Part shown: positions 53,087-61,932 of the stretch, piece by piece
Position numbering within the stretch: the stretch's first letter is position 1
How the letters are laid out: each line of letters opens with the position of its first letter
Origin: Palsa-504 sp963819785
GTDB lineage: Bacteria > Actinomycetota > Actinomycetes > Streptosporangiales > Streptosporangiaceae
Assembly (NCBI GenBank): GCA_963819785.1
Contig: CAWFXW010000037.1
Coordinates: forward strand, 496,001 to 560,000
DNA: 64,000 nt
Direction: 5' to 3'
Made by a program: the position numbers and the translations under genes
Notes under the pieces: model-generated
Database searches by the model: none
Seen by the model: only the letters and a program-made list of their open reading frames with translations
Told to the model about the DNA's origin: nothing

Positions 53087-53751
53087 CCCGAATCACAGTT
53101 GCCTGCCTGGACATGGCCGGCACCACGGTCCGCGACGACGGCAGCGTGCTGGAGGCGTTCGGCTCGGCCATCGCGACGCAGAACCTGCCCATGGCCGCGT
53201 ACCAGCAGGCCATGATCGACGTGAAGTCGAGCATGGGCCAATCCAAGATCGAGGTGTTCCGTCGGCTCCTGGGCAGCGAGCAGGCTGCGCAGCAGGCCAA
53301 CGAGGCGTTCGAGGACCACTACGCCGCGGCCGTCCGCGCGGGTCACGTGACGGCCATGCCGGGGGCGACGGACGCGTTCAAGACCTGCCGCGACGCCGGC
53401 ATCCGGGTCTGCCTGGCCACCGGCTTCTCCCCCGCCACGCGGGACGCCATCATCTCCGAGCTCGGCTGGGACGACCTGATCGACCTGGCCCTGTCCCCCG
53501 CCGACGCCGGCCGCGGGCGGCCGTGGCCGGACCTGCCGCTGACGGCGCTGTTGTTCCTGCATGGCGGGGCGGTCAGCGAGCTCGCGGTGGCCGGCGACAC
53601 GTCCAGCGACGTCGAGTCCGGCCTGCGCGCCGGGGCCGGGATCGTGGCGGGCGTGCTGAGCGGCGCCGGGTCCCGCGCCGATCTGGAGCAGGCGGGCGCG
53701 CCGCTCATCCTGGACACGATCGCCGACCTGGTACCTCATGTCCTGGGATGA
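53083..53751 (+). CDS. Phosphonatase-like HAD hydrolase (TIGR03351-like)
   Basis: A 222-residue HAD protein. The first motif is CLDMAGTTV: nucleophile Asp10 followed by Ala12 at +2 where HAD phosphatases carry the acid/base Asp. This D-x-A form is the hallmark of phosphonoacetaldehyde hydrolase. Lys55 in MGQSKIEVFRRLL lies in the cap at the position of the Schiff-base lysine of PhnX. Motifs II (CLATGFSPAT) and III/IV (VAGDTSSDVESGLRAG) are intact. Start TTG 53083 overlaps the FAD gene. It would release phosphate from the aldehyde made by its partner; this order is inferred. Confidence 0.88.
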   Translation: MTRITVACLDMAGTTVRDDGSVLEAFGSAIATQNLPMAAYQQAMIDVKSSMGQSKIEVFRRLLGSEQAAQQANEAFEDHYAAAVRAGHVTAMPGATDAFKTCRDAGIRVCLATGFSPATRDAIISELGWDDLIDLALSPADAGRGRPWPDLPLTALLFLHGGAVSELAVAGDTSSDVESGLRAGAGIVAGVLSGAGSRADLEQAGAPLILDTIADLVPHVLG

Positions 53752-53784
53752 TGACGATCCCGGCCCTGGCCGACAGCCGGCCGT

Positions 53785-53816
53785 GCTGGTTAGTATGCGC
53801 GCGGCTGGTTAGTATG
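53785..53816. promoter_or_regulatory. Duplicated GCTGGTTAGTATG box upstream of lacI-type gene
   Basis: GCTGGTTAGTATG occurs at 53785-53797 and 53804-53816, a 19-bp period, each followed by a GCGC-rich end. TAGTAT could serve as a -10 box. The pair lies 65-96 bases upstream of the regulator start and may be an activator or repressor site. Confidence 0.45.
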
Positions 53817-53880
53817 TGCGCTCATCGACGTACATCCGCTCCTGCCGGGGAAGCAGAGCGTCACCAGCGCGGGTAAGGCC

Positions 53881-54960
53881 ATGACGAGTCAGCAGGGCGG
53901 AGCGAAGCAGCCGGCCGGAATCCGTGACGTGGCCCGGAAGGCCGGCGTCTCGGTCGCCACGGTGAGTTTCGCGCTCAATGGCCAGCCGGGCGTCTCGGAG
54001 GAGACCCGCCACCGGATCCTGGCCGCCGCGGCAGAGCTCGGCTACCGGGCCAACCCGCAGGCCCAGGCCCTGCGCCGGGGCCGGACCACGACTTACGGCC
54101 TGGTCATCCGTAACTTCAACAACCCCTTCTTCCTCGAGGTGCTGGCCGGCGCCGAGCAGGTCGCGGACGAGGCCGGGGTCACCTTGCTGCTGCTGGACTC
54201 GCACTACTCTCTGGAACGCGAGCGCATGCTGGTGCGGGAGATGGCCGCGCAGCGGCTGGCTGGCCTGGCCATCGCCCCCGTGGGGAAGGGCGAATCGGTG
54301 CTCGCCTGGCAAGAGCTGCGCCCGGGCACGCCGGTGGTGGCGCTCAACGCGAGCGTTGCGGACATCGCGGGAGTGTCCCGGGTGTACCCGGACAACGCGA
54401 CCGGCGTCGAACTGGCCATGGGGCGGCTGGCCGAGCTCGGTCACTCCAGCGTCGCGTTCCTTTCCGCGCCGCGGGGCCTGGTGGCGGATCCGGACCGGCT
54501 CCGCCATTTCCGGCGGCTGGCCCGCGAACTCGGGATCCGACCGAATGTCATGCACTCACCGCTGACCATCGCCGACGTGCGCAGGGCGGCCGGAACCCTG
54601 CTCGCCCGCCCGGACGCGCCTACCGCGGTCATCACCAACTCCGACTACACAGCGCTCGGGATCTACCTGACCGCTCGTGACCTGTCCCTGCGGATCGGGC
54701 CCGATGTCTCGGTCATCGGCCACGACGACCTGCCCACGTCGGAGCTACTTGACCCGCCGCTGGCGACCATCCACCTGGACGGCCGGGAAATGGGCCGCGC
54801 GCTGATGGCCAGACTGCTGGACCGCAACCCGCCCAGCGACCACGTCGCCCCGGTTCACCTGGTCGAACGGGCCTCGCTCCAGGCCCCGCAGGCCTCTGTC
54901 CGGCCCCCGCAGGCCGTCGTCGCGGACGGAGCCGCGGCGCTACGTGCGGCAACTCGGTAA
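53881..54960 (+). CDS. LacI family transcriptional regulator
   Basis: A 359-residue protein: LacI helix-turn-helix at about 14-60 (IRDVARKAGVSVATVSFALN) with the hinge helix AQALRRGRTTTYGL, then a periplasmic-binding-like sensor domain (NPFFLEVLAGAEQVADEAGV, DDLPTSELLDPPLATIHLDG). It stands directly before the phosphonate ABC transporter genes and a LacI-type palindrome overlaps the transporter promoter at 55003-55017, so it is very likely their repressor. The inducer would be the transported ligand or a product. Confidence 0.92.
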   Translation: MTSQQGGAKQPAGIRDVARKAGVSVATVSFALNGQPGVSEETRHRILAAAAELGYRANPQAQALRRGRTTTYGLVIRNFNNPFFLEVLAGAEQVADEAGVTLLLLDSHYSLERERMLVREMAAQRLAGLAIAPVGKGESVLAWQELRPGTPVVALNASVADIAGVSRVYPDNATGVELAMGRLAELGHSSVAFLSAPRGLVADPDRLRHFRRLARELGIRPNVMHSPLTIADVRRAAGTLLARPDAPTAVITNSDYTALGIYLTARDLSLRIGPDVSVIGHDDLPTSELLDPPLATIHLDGREMGRALMARLLDRNPPSDHVAPVHLVERASLQAPQASVRPPQAVVADGAAALRAATR

Positions 54961-54966
54961 CGGTTC

Positions 54967-55017
54967 TTGACACCCCGTTCAGCCTGTGTTTGCATGTCGC
55001 ATGCTAAACGTTTTAGC
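54967..55017 (+). promoter_or_regulatory. Promoter and LacI-type operator of the phosphonate transporter
   Basis: TTGACA at 54967-54972 is a consensus -35 box. After 17 bp comes TTGCAT (54990-54995) as a fair -10. The expected start point is followed at 55003-55017 by GCTAAACGTTTTAGC, a LacI-family palindrome centred on CG with one base missing in the left arm. This is a standard repression geometry. The coding start is 126 bases further on, giving a long leader. Confidence 0.65.
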
Positions 55018-55142
55018 TGCATTTACCGTGCATTCTCAGCTGGGAAGAGAGGGGTCGGCAGGCCCTTCTCGGGGCCGCCGCCCGGGATGTTCCGGGCCGT
55101 CGCGGTCCGCTTCGGGATGGGGAAGCTTTTCAGGAGGCACTG

Positions 55143-56267
55143 GTGAGATCGCCATATCGATTCGCGTTCGCCGGGATCACGGCAGCAGTACTGCTGGCGA
55201 CCGGATGCTCGTCGAGTTCGTCATCTGGTTCGTCAGGCTCAAGCGTCAACTGGGCTAACGAATCGTCCGTATCAGCCGGCGGCGGCATGAGCGCGCTGGT
55301 CGCGGCGGCCAAGAAGGAGGGCACGCTCAACGTGATCGCCCTCCCGCCGACCTGGGCCAACTACGGCACGATCATCAATACATTCCAAAGTAAGTACGGG
55401 ATCAAGGTCAGCTCCACGCTCCCCGATGGCACCAGCCAGCAGGAAGTGGACGCGGTGAAGCAGGAGAACGGCAGCCCCAAGGCACCCGATGTGCTGGACG
55501 TCGGCCTGGCGGTCGCCGTGGCCAATACGAAGCTGTTCGCGCCGTACGAGGTCAGCACCTGGTCTGACATCCCGGCCGCGCAGAAGGAGTCGACCGGCCT
55601 GTGGTACGAGGACTACGGCGGCTACATGGCAATTGGCTACGAGGCCAAGTTCGGCACCATCACCTCGCTGAGCCAGTTGCTCACCCCGAAGTTCAAGGGC
55701 GCGGTGGCGCTGAACGGGAACCCGACGAGCGCCAACGCCGCGCTGAACGGCGTCATGCTGGCGAACCTGGCAGAAGGCGGAACGCCCAGTGACATCTCCA
55801 AGGGCGTGGCCTTCTTCCACCAGCTCAAGCAGGCCGGCAACTTCAACCCGATCTCGGCGACCGGCGCCACGATCAAGGCGGGCTCGACCCCGGTCGTGTT
55901 CGACTGGGATTACCTCAATCTCTCCAGCTACGTAGGGGTGCCGGGCTGGAAGGTGTTCGTGCCGTCGGGCGTCGCCCTGGGCGGGTACTACGCCCAGGCG
56001 ATCAACAAGAACGCGCCGCACCCGGCCGCGGCCCGGCTGTGGGAGGAATTCCTCTACTCCCAGACCAGCACCGGCGGGCAGAACCTGTGGCTACAGGGGG
56101 GCGCCCGGCCAGTAGAGCAGCAGGCCATGACCTCCGCCGGCACCATCGACACCTCCGCGGCCGCCAAGCTGCCGGCCGTCACCGGTACGCCCGTGTTCCT
56201 GAGCCAGTCCCAGTCTGCCGACGCCGCCACTTACCTGTCGACGAACTGGGCGAAGGCCGTCAGCTAA
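55143..56267 (+). CDS. Phosphonate-type ABC substrate-binding lipoprotein (PhnS-like), copy 1
   Basis: A 374-residue lipoprotein; GTG 55143 follows AGGAGG. The signal peptide ends in a lipobox before Cys22 (LLATGC), with a Ser/Gly linker. The mature protein is a type II binding fold of the iron/2-aminoethylphosphonate group (AAKKEGTLNVIALPPTWANY, GLWYEDYGGYMAIGYEAKFG, AARLWEEFLYSQTSTGGQNL). It is first of the binding protein - permease - permease - ATPase operon. The C-terminus of the gene at the right window edge closely resembles it. Ligand inferred from neighbours. Confidence 0.88.
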   Translation: MRSPYRFAFAGITAAVLLATGCSSSSSSGSSGSSVNWANESSVSAGGGMSALVAAAKKEGTLNVIALPPTWANYGTIINTFQSKYGIKVSSTLPDGTSQQEVDAVKQENGSPKAPDVLDVGLAVAVANTKLFAPYEVSTWSDIPAAQKESTGLWYEDYGGYMAIGYEAKFGTITSLSQLLTPKFKGAVALNGNPTSANAALNGVMLANLAEGGTPSDISKGVAFFHQLKQAGNFNPISATGATIKAGSTPVVFDWDYLNLSSYVGVPGWKVFVPSGVALGGYYAQAINKNAPHPAAARLWEEFLYSQTSTGGQNLWLQGGARPVEQQAMTSAGTIDTSAAAKLPAVTGTPVFLSQSQSADAATYLSTNWAKAVS

Positions 56268-56276
56268 CGAGGGAAC

Positions 56277-57143
56277 GTGACCGTCGCTGCGACAGCCAAG
56301 ACCGGCGCCCGGCCCTCGTGGGCCGGGCGCCGGCCGCCCGCCCCCGCCTGGGTCGGCACCGTCCCGTTCCTCGCCTACGTCGCGATCTTCCTGCTATGGC
56401 CTACCGGGATCGTGGTCGTCGACGCGCTGAAGAATCCCGACGGCGCGTGGGCCTTCTCCAACATCAGCGAGCTAGGCAACCCGCAGATCCGCGATTTCTT
56501 CATCGGCTCGTTCAAGCTGTGCCTCCTTTCCTCGGTGGCCGGGGCCGTACTGGGCGCGATCCTGGCCTACGCGGTGGCCTCGGGTGACCCGGACGGCACG
56601 ATACGCAGGCTCTACCTGTCTGTCTCGGGTGTTCTGGCCCAGTTCGGCGGGGTGACGCTGGCCTTCGCCTTCCTGGTCACCATCGGGCCCGTCGGCCTGC
56701 TGTTCCACGCCAGCTGGTACTTCGACTTCCCGTGGGGCATCGGCCTGATCTACACCTATTTCCAGATCCCGCTGATGGTCCTGGTCTTCCTGCCCGCGAT
56801 CGACGGGGTGAAGGTCCAATGGCGTGAGGCGTCGGAAAACCTCGGCTCGTCCTCCTGGCAGTACTGGCGGTACGTGGGCGGGCCGCTGCTGGCGCCGGCC
56901 TTTCTCGGCGGGACGCTGCTGCTGTTCGCGAACGCGTTGTCGGCCTTTGCCACCATCCAGGCCTGGGAAAACCAGATCGCCTACATCGTGCCGCAGCAGA
57001 TCAGCACCGCGATGTCCAGCGAGGTCGGGCTGAGCAGCGTGAATGAGGCCTCCCTGCTCGCCCTGGGCCTGGTGATCATGGTGGCCATCGTCATGACGGT
57101 ATACACATTGCTGCAGCGGAGGGCGGCGCGATGGCTGCGCTAA
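56277..57143 (+). CDS. Phosphonate-type ABC permease 1, copy 1
   Basis: A 288-residue permease with about six helices and a Pro/Arg-rich cytoplasmic start. The EAA-type loop is REASENLGSSSWQYWRYVGG. GTG 56277 is nine bases after the binding-protein stop. Its end overlaps the second permease by 13 bases, exactly as in the related operon at 61929-63757. With its partner it forms the membrane channel of a PhnUV-like importer. Confidence 0.9.
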   Translation: MTVAATAKTGARPSWAGRRPPAPAWVGTVPFLAYVAIFLLWPTGIVVVDALKNPDGAWAFSNISELGNPQIRDFFIGSFKLCLLSSVAGAVLGAILAYAVASGDPDGTIRRLYLSVSGVLAQFGGVTLAFAFLVTIGPVGLLFHASWYFDFPWGIGLIYTYFQIPLMVLVFLPAIDGVKVQWREASENLGSSSWQYWRYVGGPLLAPAFLGGTLLLFANALSAFATIQAWENQIAYIVPQQISTAMSSEVGLSSVNEASLLALGLVIMVAIVMTVYTLLQRRAARWLR

Positions 57144-57997
57144 CCTCGGTCGGCGAAACGCCCTTCGCCGCCCCGGCCCAGCGCCCGCGCGGCATGCAGG
57201 CGGGCCGCCGCAGGCGGTTGAATGCGTTCCGTTACGTCGTGTTCGCTCTGTTCGGCGCGTTCTTCCTGATTCCCCTGCTGGCGATGCTCCGCTTCTCGCT
57301 GGAGGGGGCCAAGCTCGGTACCTGGTCGCTGTCCGCGTGGCGGCAGATCGCCTCCTACCAGGGCTCGGGCATCCCTCCCCTGCTCAGCTCGATCGAGATC
57401 ACCCTGGAACTGGCCGTCATCACCTGCGCGGTCATGGTGGTGCTGCTGGTACCGACCATGATCTGGGTCCAGCTGCGGGTACGGTGGCTGGCGCGCACCA
57501 TCGAAGTCCTCTGCCTGCTGCCGCTCACCATCCCCGCGATCGTGCTGGTCGTCGGCCTGGGCGAGATCTACAACCGGATCCAGCGCTTCAGCCTGTCCGC
57601 GCTGATGCTGTTCTTCATCTACGTCATCCTCGCGCTGCCCTACGCCTACCGGGCGCTGGCCGCCGGGCTGGGCGGGATCGACGTGAAGACCCTGTCGGAG
57701 GCGGCCCGCAGCCTGGGGGCGAGCTGGTTCACCGTGATCGTGCGGGTGATCGCGCCCAACATGCGGCAGGGCATCTTGAACGCCGTGCTGCTTACCTGGT
57801 CGCTGGTGCTCGGCGAGTTCACCATCGCCTATCTCCTGCTGTACACCAACCTGCAGGTAGAGCTCTATTCCATCAGCCGGAATACGGCTGATGCCGGGGT
57901 CCTGTTCTCCACCTCGTTCGCCGCGCTGCTGTTCGCCTTCGCCCTGTTGATGATCCTGTCCTACGCTGGCCGTGGCCGTCGCCGCAGCCGTGGATGA
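57131..57997 (+). CDS. Phosphonate-type ABC permease 2, copy 1
   Basis: A 288-residue permease with about six helices. The EAA loop is SEAARSLGASWFTVIVRVIA. The N-terminus (about 30 residues) is cytoplasmic and basic. It overlaps the first permease by 13 bases and lies 10 bases before the ATPase start, so the operon is tightly packed. LALPYAYRALAAGLGGIDVK before the EAA loop is typical of the PhnV/ThiP branch. Confidence 0.9.
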   Translation: MAALTSVGETPFAAPAQRPRGMQAGRRRRLNAFRYVVFALFGAFFLIPLLAMLRFSLEGAKLGTWSLSAWRQIASYQGSGIPPLLSSIEITLELAVITCAVMVVLLVPTMIWVQLRVRWLARTIEVLCLLPLTIPAIVLVVGLGEIYNRIQRFSLSALMLFFIYVILALPYAYRALAAGLGGIDVKTLSEAARSLGASWFTVIVRVIAPNMRQGILNAVLLTWSLVLGEFTIAYLLLYTNLQVELYSISRNTADAGVLFSTSFAALLFAFALLMILSYAGRGRRRSRG

Positions 57998-58007
57998 GGT
58001 GCCGCTC

Positions 58008-59138
58008 GTGACTTCTTCGCCAGTGACCAGAGAGCGCGACCGTTCGGCCCGGTCCGCCGTTGAGGTGCGGCTGGAGGGGCTGAGCCGCCACTACGGCGCC
58101 GTGGCCGCGCTCGACCGGCTCGACCTGACCCTGGAGCCCGGCCAGCTCGTCGCGCTGCTCGGCCCGTCCGGCTGCGGCAAGACCACCACGCTGCGCCTGC
58201 TCGCCGGGCTGGAGGACGCCGACGCTGGTCGGATCATCGTCGGGGGCCGGGACATGACTCATGTCCCGGCCAACAAGCGGGACATGGGCATGGTGTTCCA
58301 GGCCTACTCGCTGTTCCCGCACATGACGGTGCGGCAGAACGTGGCGTTCGGCCTGCGGCTGCGCCGGGTCGGCGCGGCCGAGCGGGATCAGCGAGCGATC
58401 GAGATGCTCGAGCTGGTCGGGCTGGCCGAGCAGGCCAGCCGGTATCCGCACCAGCTGTCCGGCGGCCAGCAGCAGCGCGTCGCGCTGGCCCGGGCGCTGG
58501 CCATCGAGCCGCAGGTGCTGCTCCTGGACGAGCCGCTGTCGGCGCTGGACGCCAAGGTCCGGGCCCAGCTGCGGGACGAGATCCGCCGGATCCAGCTCGA
58601 GGTCGGCATCACGACCCTGTTCGTCACCCACGACCAGGAGGAGGCACTGGCCATCGCCGACCGGGTCGGTGTCATGCGGGCGGGCCACCTTGAGCAGCTC
58701 GCGCCGCCCACCGAGGTCTACTCACGTCCGGCGACGTCGTTCGTGGCCGAATTCGTCGGCCTCAGCAACCGGCTGATCGGCGAGGTCCGGGACGGCAGCG
58801 TGATCGTCCGCGGGTGCACGCTGCCCCTGGTGGAGCGTGACACGCCCAATGGCCAGGTGGTGGCTCTGGTGCGGCCGGAAGCGGTGACGCTGGCCTCGGA
58901 TGGCGCGGCGGAGTCCGCTGGCCCGCTGGCCGGAACGGTCATCGCCGTGACCTTCCTCGGCGCTACCAGCCGGGTCACCGTCGACCTGGGCGACGCCAGG
59001 ATCCTGGCTCAGCTCTCCACCGCGGACGCGACCGCGCTGTCGGCAGGCAGCCTGGTCGCGCTGACCATCCGTCCCGACCCGGTGCTCGTTTCGGCCAGCT
59101 CAGATCCGGCCGTCTCGGAGGCCGGGGAAGAGGTGTGA
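58008..59138 (+). CDS. Phosphonate-type ABC ATPase with TOBE domain, copy 1
   Basis: About 376 residues. GTG 58008 is chosen because GAGG lies eight bases upstream. Walker A GPSGCGKTT, Q-loop MVFQAYSLFPHMTV, signature LSGGQQQRVALARAL, Walker B VLLLDEPLSALDAKVR, switch FVTHDQEEALAIADR; a C-terminal TOBE domain (about 280-370) follows. It is a PotA/PhnT-like import ATPase. Its stop overlaps the start of the phosphoesterase gene (GTGTGA). Confidence 0.93.
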   Translation: MTSSPVTRERDRSARSAVEVRLEGLSRHYGAVAALDRLDLTLEPGQLVALLGPSGCGKTTTLRLLAGLEDADAGRIIVGGRDMTHVPANKRDMGMVFQAYSLFPHMTVRQNVAFGLRLRRVGAAERDQRAIEMLELVGLAEQASRYPHQLSGGQQQRVALARALAIEPQVLLLDEPLSALDAKVRAQLRDEIRRIQLEVGITTLFVTHDQEEALAIADRVGVMRAGHLEQLAPPTEVYSRPATSFVAEFVGLSNRLIGEVRDGSVIVRGCTLPLVERDTPNGQVVALVRPEAVTLASDGAAESAGPLAGTVIAVTFLGATSRVTVDLGDARILAQLSTADATALSAGSLVALTIRPDPVLVSASSDPAVSEAGEEV

Positions 59139-60793
59139 GCCACCACCACCCCGTCGACGGCGTGCATCCGCCGCTGACCACGCACCGGCGGCTGGAGCCC
59201 GGCACGGTGCTGCGCAACGGACGGTCGGCCGCGTACCGGGCCATCGAGGCCGCCGCTGGTGAGCCGCACGTCGTCCGCGACGATTTCGGGACCTCCGGTC
59301 CGGACTCGGGGGGTCCCGGCCGCCCGCTGGCGTGCCTGGTGCACATCACTGACCTGCAGCTCGCCGACGTTCAGTCACCGGCCCGGTTCGAGTTCCTCAA
59401 CGCCCGTTTCGCCGATCCCAGGTACGCCGAGATCCTGCCCGTGCAACGCCCGCAGGAGGCGCTCGCGGTACACGCCGTCGACGCCACCGTCCGCACCCTG
59501 GTCTCGGTACAGGGCCCGGCGACGAGCCTGCCGCTGCAGCTCGCCGTGACCACCGGCGACGCGATCGACAACGCGCAGTGGAACGAACTGCAGGTCTTCC
59601 TCAGCCTGTTCGAAGGCGGGGTGGTGACGCCGGATTCCGGCGGTCCGGACTACGAGGGGGTGCAGTCGCCCGACTGGCCTGGTGAGGTCTACTGGAGACC
59701 CGACGGAGCAGGTCCCGGCGGTCTTGACCCGTTCCGGACCGAATTCGGTTACCCGCATTATCCCGGGCTGCTGGAGCGGGCGCTGCGCGACTTCACCGCC
59801 GTCGGTCTGGGCCTGCCCTGGCTGTCCTGCTTCGGCAACCACGAGGCGCTCAACCAGGGCGTCGGCATCCAGACGCCGGGCCTGGCCGCGGCTCTGACGG
59901 GCGGCATGAAGCCGACCGAACTCCCGCCGGACTTCGACCACGACCAGGCGCTCGAACTATTCACCACCCATCCCGAGGCGTTCATGGCGGGTCCGTCGCG
60001 GCCGGTCACGGCGGACGCCTTCCGCCGGCCGATCAGCAGGCGGGACTTCGTCGACGCGCACCTGCGCGCCGGCTCACGGCCGTTCGGGCACGGGTTCAGC
60101 GAGCGCAACCGGCTGGACGGTACCGCGTACTACGTGCACGAGACCCCGGCCGCGCGGTTCATCGCGCTCGACACCAACTGCCTGGCGGGCGGGGCGGCCG
60201 GGTGCCTGGACCGGGATCAGGCCCGCTGGCTGGAAGCCAGGCTCGCCGAGGTGCACTCGGCTTACCTCGGCGCGGACGGAAGCGAGGTCCGGACCGGCCA
60301 CGACGACCGGCTGGTGATCCTGTTCTCCCACCACGGCACCGGCACGCTGGACAGCGGGCGGGGCCTCCATGAGGAACCGGCCCTCAACGCCGACGACCTC
60401 GTGGCCCTGCTGCACCGGTTCCCGAACGTGGTCCTGTGGCTGAACGGCCACACCCACACCAACGCGATCCGCCCGCACCGCAACCCGGCCGATCCGGCCC
60501 GCGGGTTCTGGGAAGTCACCACGTGCGCGATCGCGGACTGGCCGTGCCAGACCCGCGTGGTCGAGCTTGTCGACCACGGCGAATACCTGTCCATCGTGAC
60601 CACCATGGTGGACCACGACACACCGCTGCGGGCGGTGTCCCTGGACACCACGAACGACCTCGCCGCGCTGCACCGCGAGCTCGCGGCTAACGTTCCGTGG
60701 CCGGTCTCGGCCATGGCGGGAGCCGCAAGCGACCGGAACACCGAACTGCGGGTCGTCCCGCCCTTCCCGCTCAAGCGCCTGCCTGGCGCGTAA
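59135..60793 (+). CDS. Calcineurin-like metallophosphoesterase (TIGR03767-like)
   Basis: A 552-residue enzyme with the dimetal motifs spread by long inserts: HITDLQLAD (His70, Asp73), TTGDAIDN (Asp142, Asn146), CFGNHEALNQG (about 229), ILFSHHGTG and WLNGHTHTNAI. The first motif lacks the usual second His (D-x-H is D-L-Q). No signal peptide is seen, although relatives are often exported. It is translationally coupled to the phosphonate ATPase, so it may hydrolyse phosphate or phosphonate esters made or taken up by this cluster. It converges on the second transporter operon, 14 bases away. Confidence 0.87.
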   Translation: MSHHHPVDGVHPPLTTHRRLEPGTVLRNGRSAAYRAIEAAAGEPHVVRDDFGTSGPDSGGPGRPLACLVHITDLQLADVQSPARFEFLNARFADPRYAEILPVQRPQEALAVHAVDATVRTLVSVQGPATSLPLQLAVTTGDAIDNAQWNELQVFLSLFEGGVVTPDSGGPDYEGVQSPDWPGEVYWRPDGAGPGGLDPFRTEFGYPHYPGLLERALRDFTAVGLGLPWLSCFGNHEALNQGVGIQTPGLAAALTGGMKPTELPPDFDHDQALELFTTHPEAFMAGPSRPVTADAFRRPISRRDFVDAHLRAGSRPFGHGFSERNRLDGTAYYVHETPAARFIALDTNCLAGGAAGCLDRDQARWLEARLAEVHSAYLGADGSEVRTGHDDRLVILFSHHGTGTLDSGRGLHEEPALNADDLVALLHRFPNVVLWLNGHTHTNAIRPHRNPADPARGFWEVTTCAIADWPCQTRVVELVDHGEYLSIVTTMVDHDTPLRAVSLDTTNDLAALHRELAANVPWPVSAMAGAASDRNTELRVVPPFPLKRLPGA

Positions 60794-60807
60794 CCACGTG
60801 CCTGGAG

Positions 60808-61932
60808 TTACTTCCTCGGTGCCACCAGCACCGGATCTGGCGGGAGGCTTACCGAGACCGAGGTGCCGGGGGCCAGCGAGGCGGCTTCCGAGCTGGCCTT
60901 GTCGATCTGCACCGTGACATCCCCGGACAGCAGGACGCCCACCCGGGTCACCGAGCCCAGGAACGTCCTGGTGGTCACGATCCCGTTGCCGTTCTCGATC
61001 ACCTGCATGGCCAGCCCTTCCGGGCGGACCAGCACGTCGACCGGACCGGGGCTCACGTCCGCGCCCTGGTTCCTGACCGGCGCGGTCCGCTCGAGAGCCG
61101 TTACCGTCCCGCCGTCCTGCAACTCGCCGGGGACCCGGTTCATGATGCCGACGAACTCGGCGACGAACGCCGTGGCCGGGTGATCGTACAGCTCGTCCGG
61201 CGCTGCGATCTGCTCCAGCCTGCCGTTTTTCATGACCCCCACCCGGTCCGCCATGGACAGCGCCTCCTCCTGGTCGTGGGTGACGAACAGGGTGGTGGTG
61301 CCGAGACGCTGCTGCAGGGTGCGGATCTGCTCCCGGAGTTGCAGCCGGACCTTGGCGTCCAGGGCCGACAGCGGCTCGTCGAGCAGCAGCACCCGCGGCT
61401 CGATGGCCAGGGCCCGGGCCAGGGCGACGCGTTGCTGCTGGCCGCCGGACAGCTGGTGCGGGTACTGCTTGGCCTGCGGGACCAGGCCGACCAGGTCCAG
61501 CAGTTCGCCGGCGCGCTTGCGCCGCTCGGCCGTGCCGACCTTGCGCATCCGGAGCCCGAAGGCCACGTTGTCCAGCGCGCTCATGTTCGGGAACAGGCTG
61601 TAGCTCTGGAACACCATGCCCATGTCCCGTTTGGCGGCGGGGACCGAGGAGATGTCCTTGCCGTCGACCAGGACCGATCCAGTGTCGGCGGTCTCGAAGC
61701 CGGCCACGATGCGCAGGGCCGTGGTCTTGCCGCAGCCCGACGGGCCGAGCAGCGCGACCAGCTCGCCGGGAGCCATCTCGATGGATAGCCCGTCCAGGGC
61801 CTTGGTGGCCCCGAATGCGCGGCTCAGGTCGTGCAGCAGCACGCTCGTGCCAGCCCCGGCCATATGCCGGGTGCTGCCGGTCGTAGCGGCGGCGTCCCGG
61901 GCGGTGTTGCCAGTGATGTTAGCCGTCATCAA
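60808..61932 (-). CDS. Phosphonate-type ABC ATPase with TOBE domain, copy 2
   Basis: A 374-residue ATPase: Walker A GPSGCGKTT, MVFQSYSLFPNMSALDN, signature LSGGQQQRVALARAL, DEPLSALDAKVRLQL, FVTHDQEEALSMADR, then a TOBE domain. It resembles copy 1 throughout, including DMGMVFQ.YSLFP. It is the last gene of a minus-strand operon (binding protein - permease - permease - ATPase), the mirror image of the plus-strand set. The start overlaps the permease stop by four bases. Confidence 0.93.
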   Translation of the reverse strand: MMTANITGNTARDAAATTGSTRHMAGAGTSVLLHDLSRAFGATKALDGLSIEMAPGELVALLGPSGCGKTTALRIVAGFETADTGSVLVDGKDISSVPAAKRDMGMVFQSYSLFPNMSALDNVAFGLRMRKVGTAERRKRAGELLDLVGLVPQAKQYPHQLSGGQQQRVALARALAIEPRVLLLDEPLSALDAKVRLQLREQIRTLQQRLGTTTLFVTHDQEEALSMADRVGVMKNGRLEQIAAPDELYDHPATAFVAEFVGIMNRVPGELQDGGTVTALERTAPVRNQGADVSPGPVDVLVRPEGLAMQVIENGNGIVTTRTFLGSVTRVGVLLSGDVTVQIDKASSEAASLAPGTSVSVSLPPDPVLVAPRK

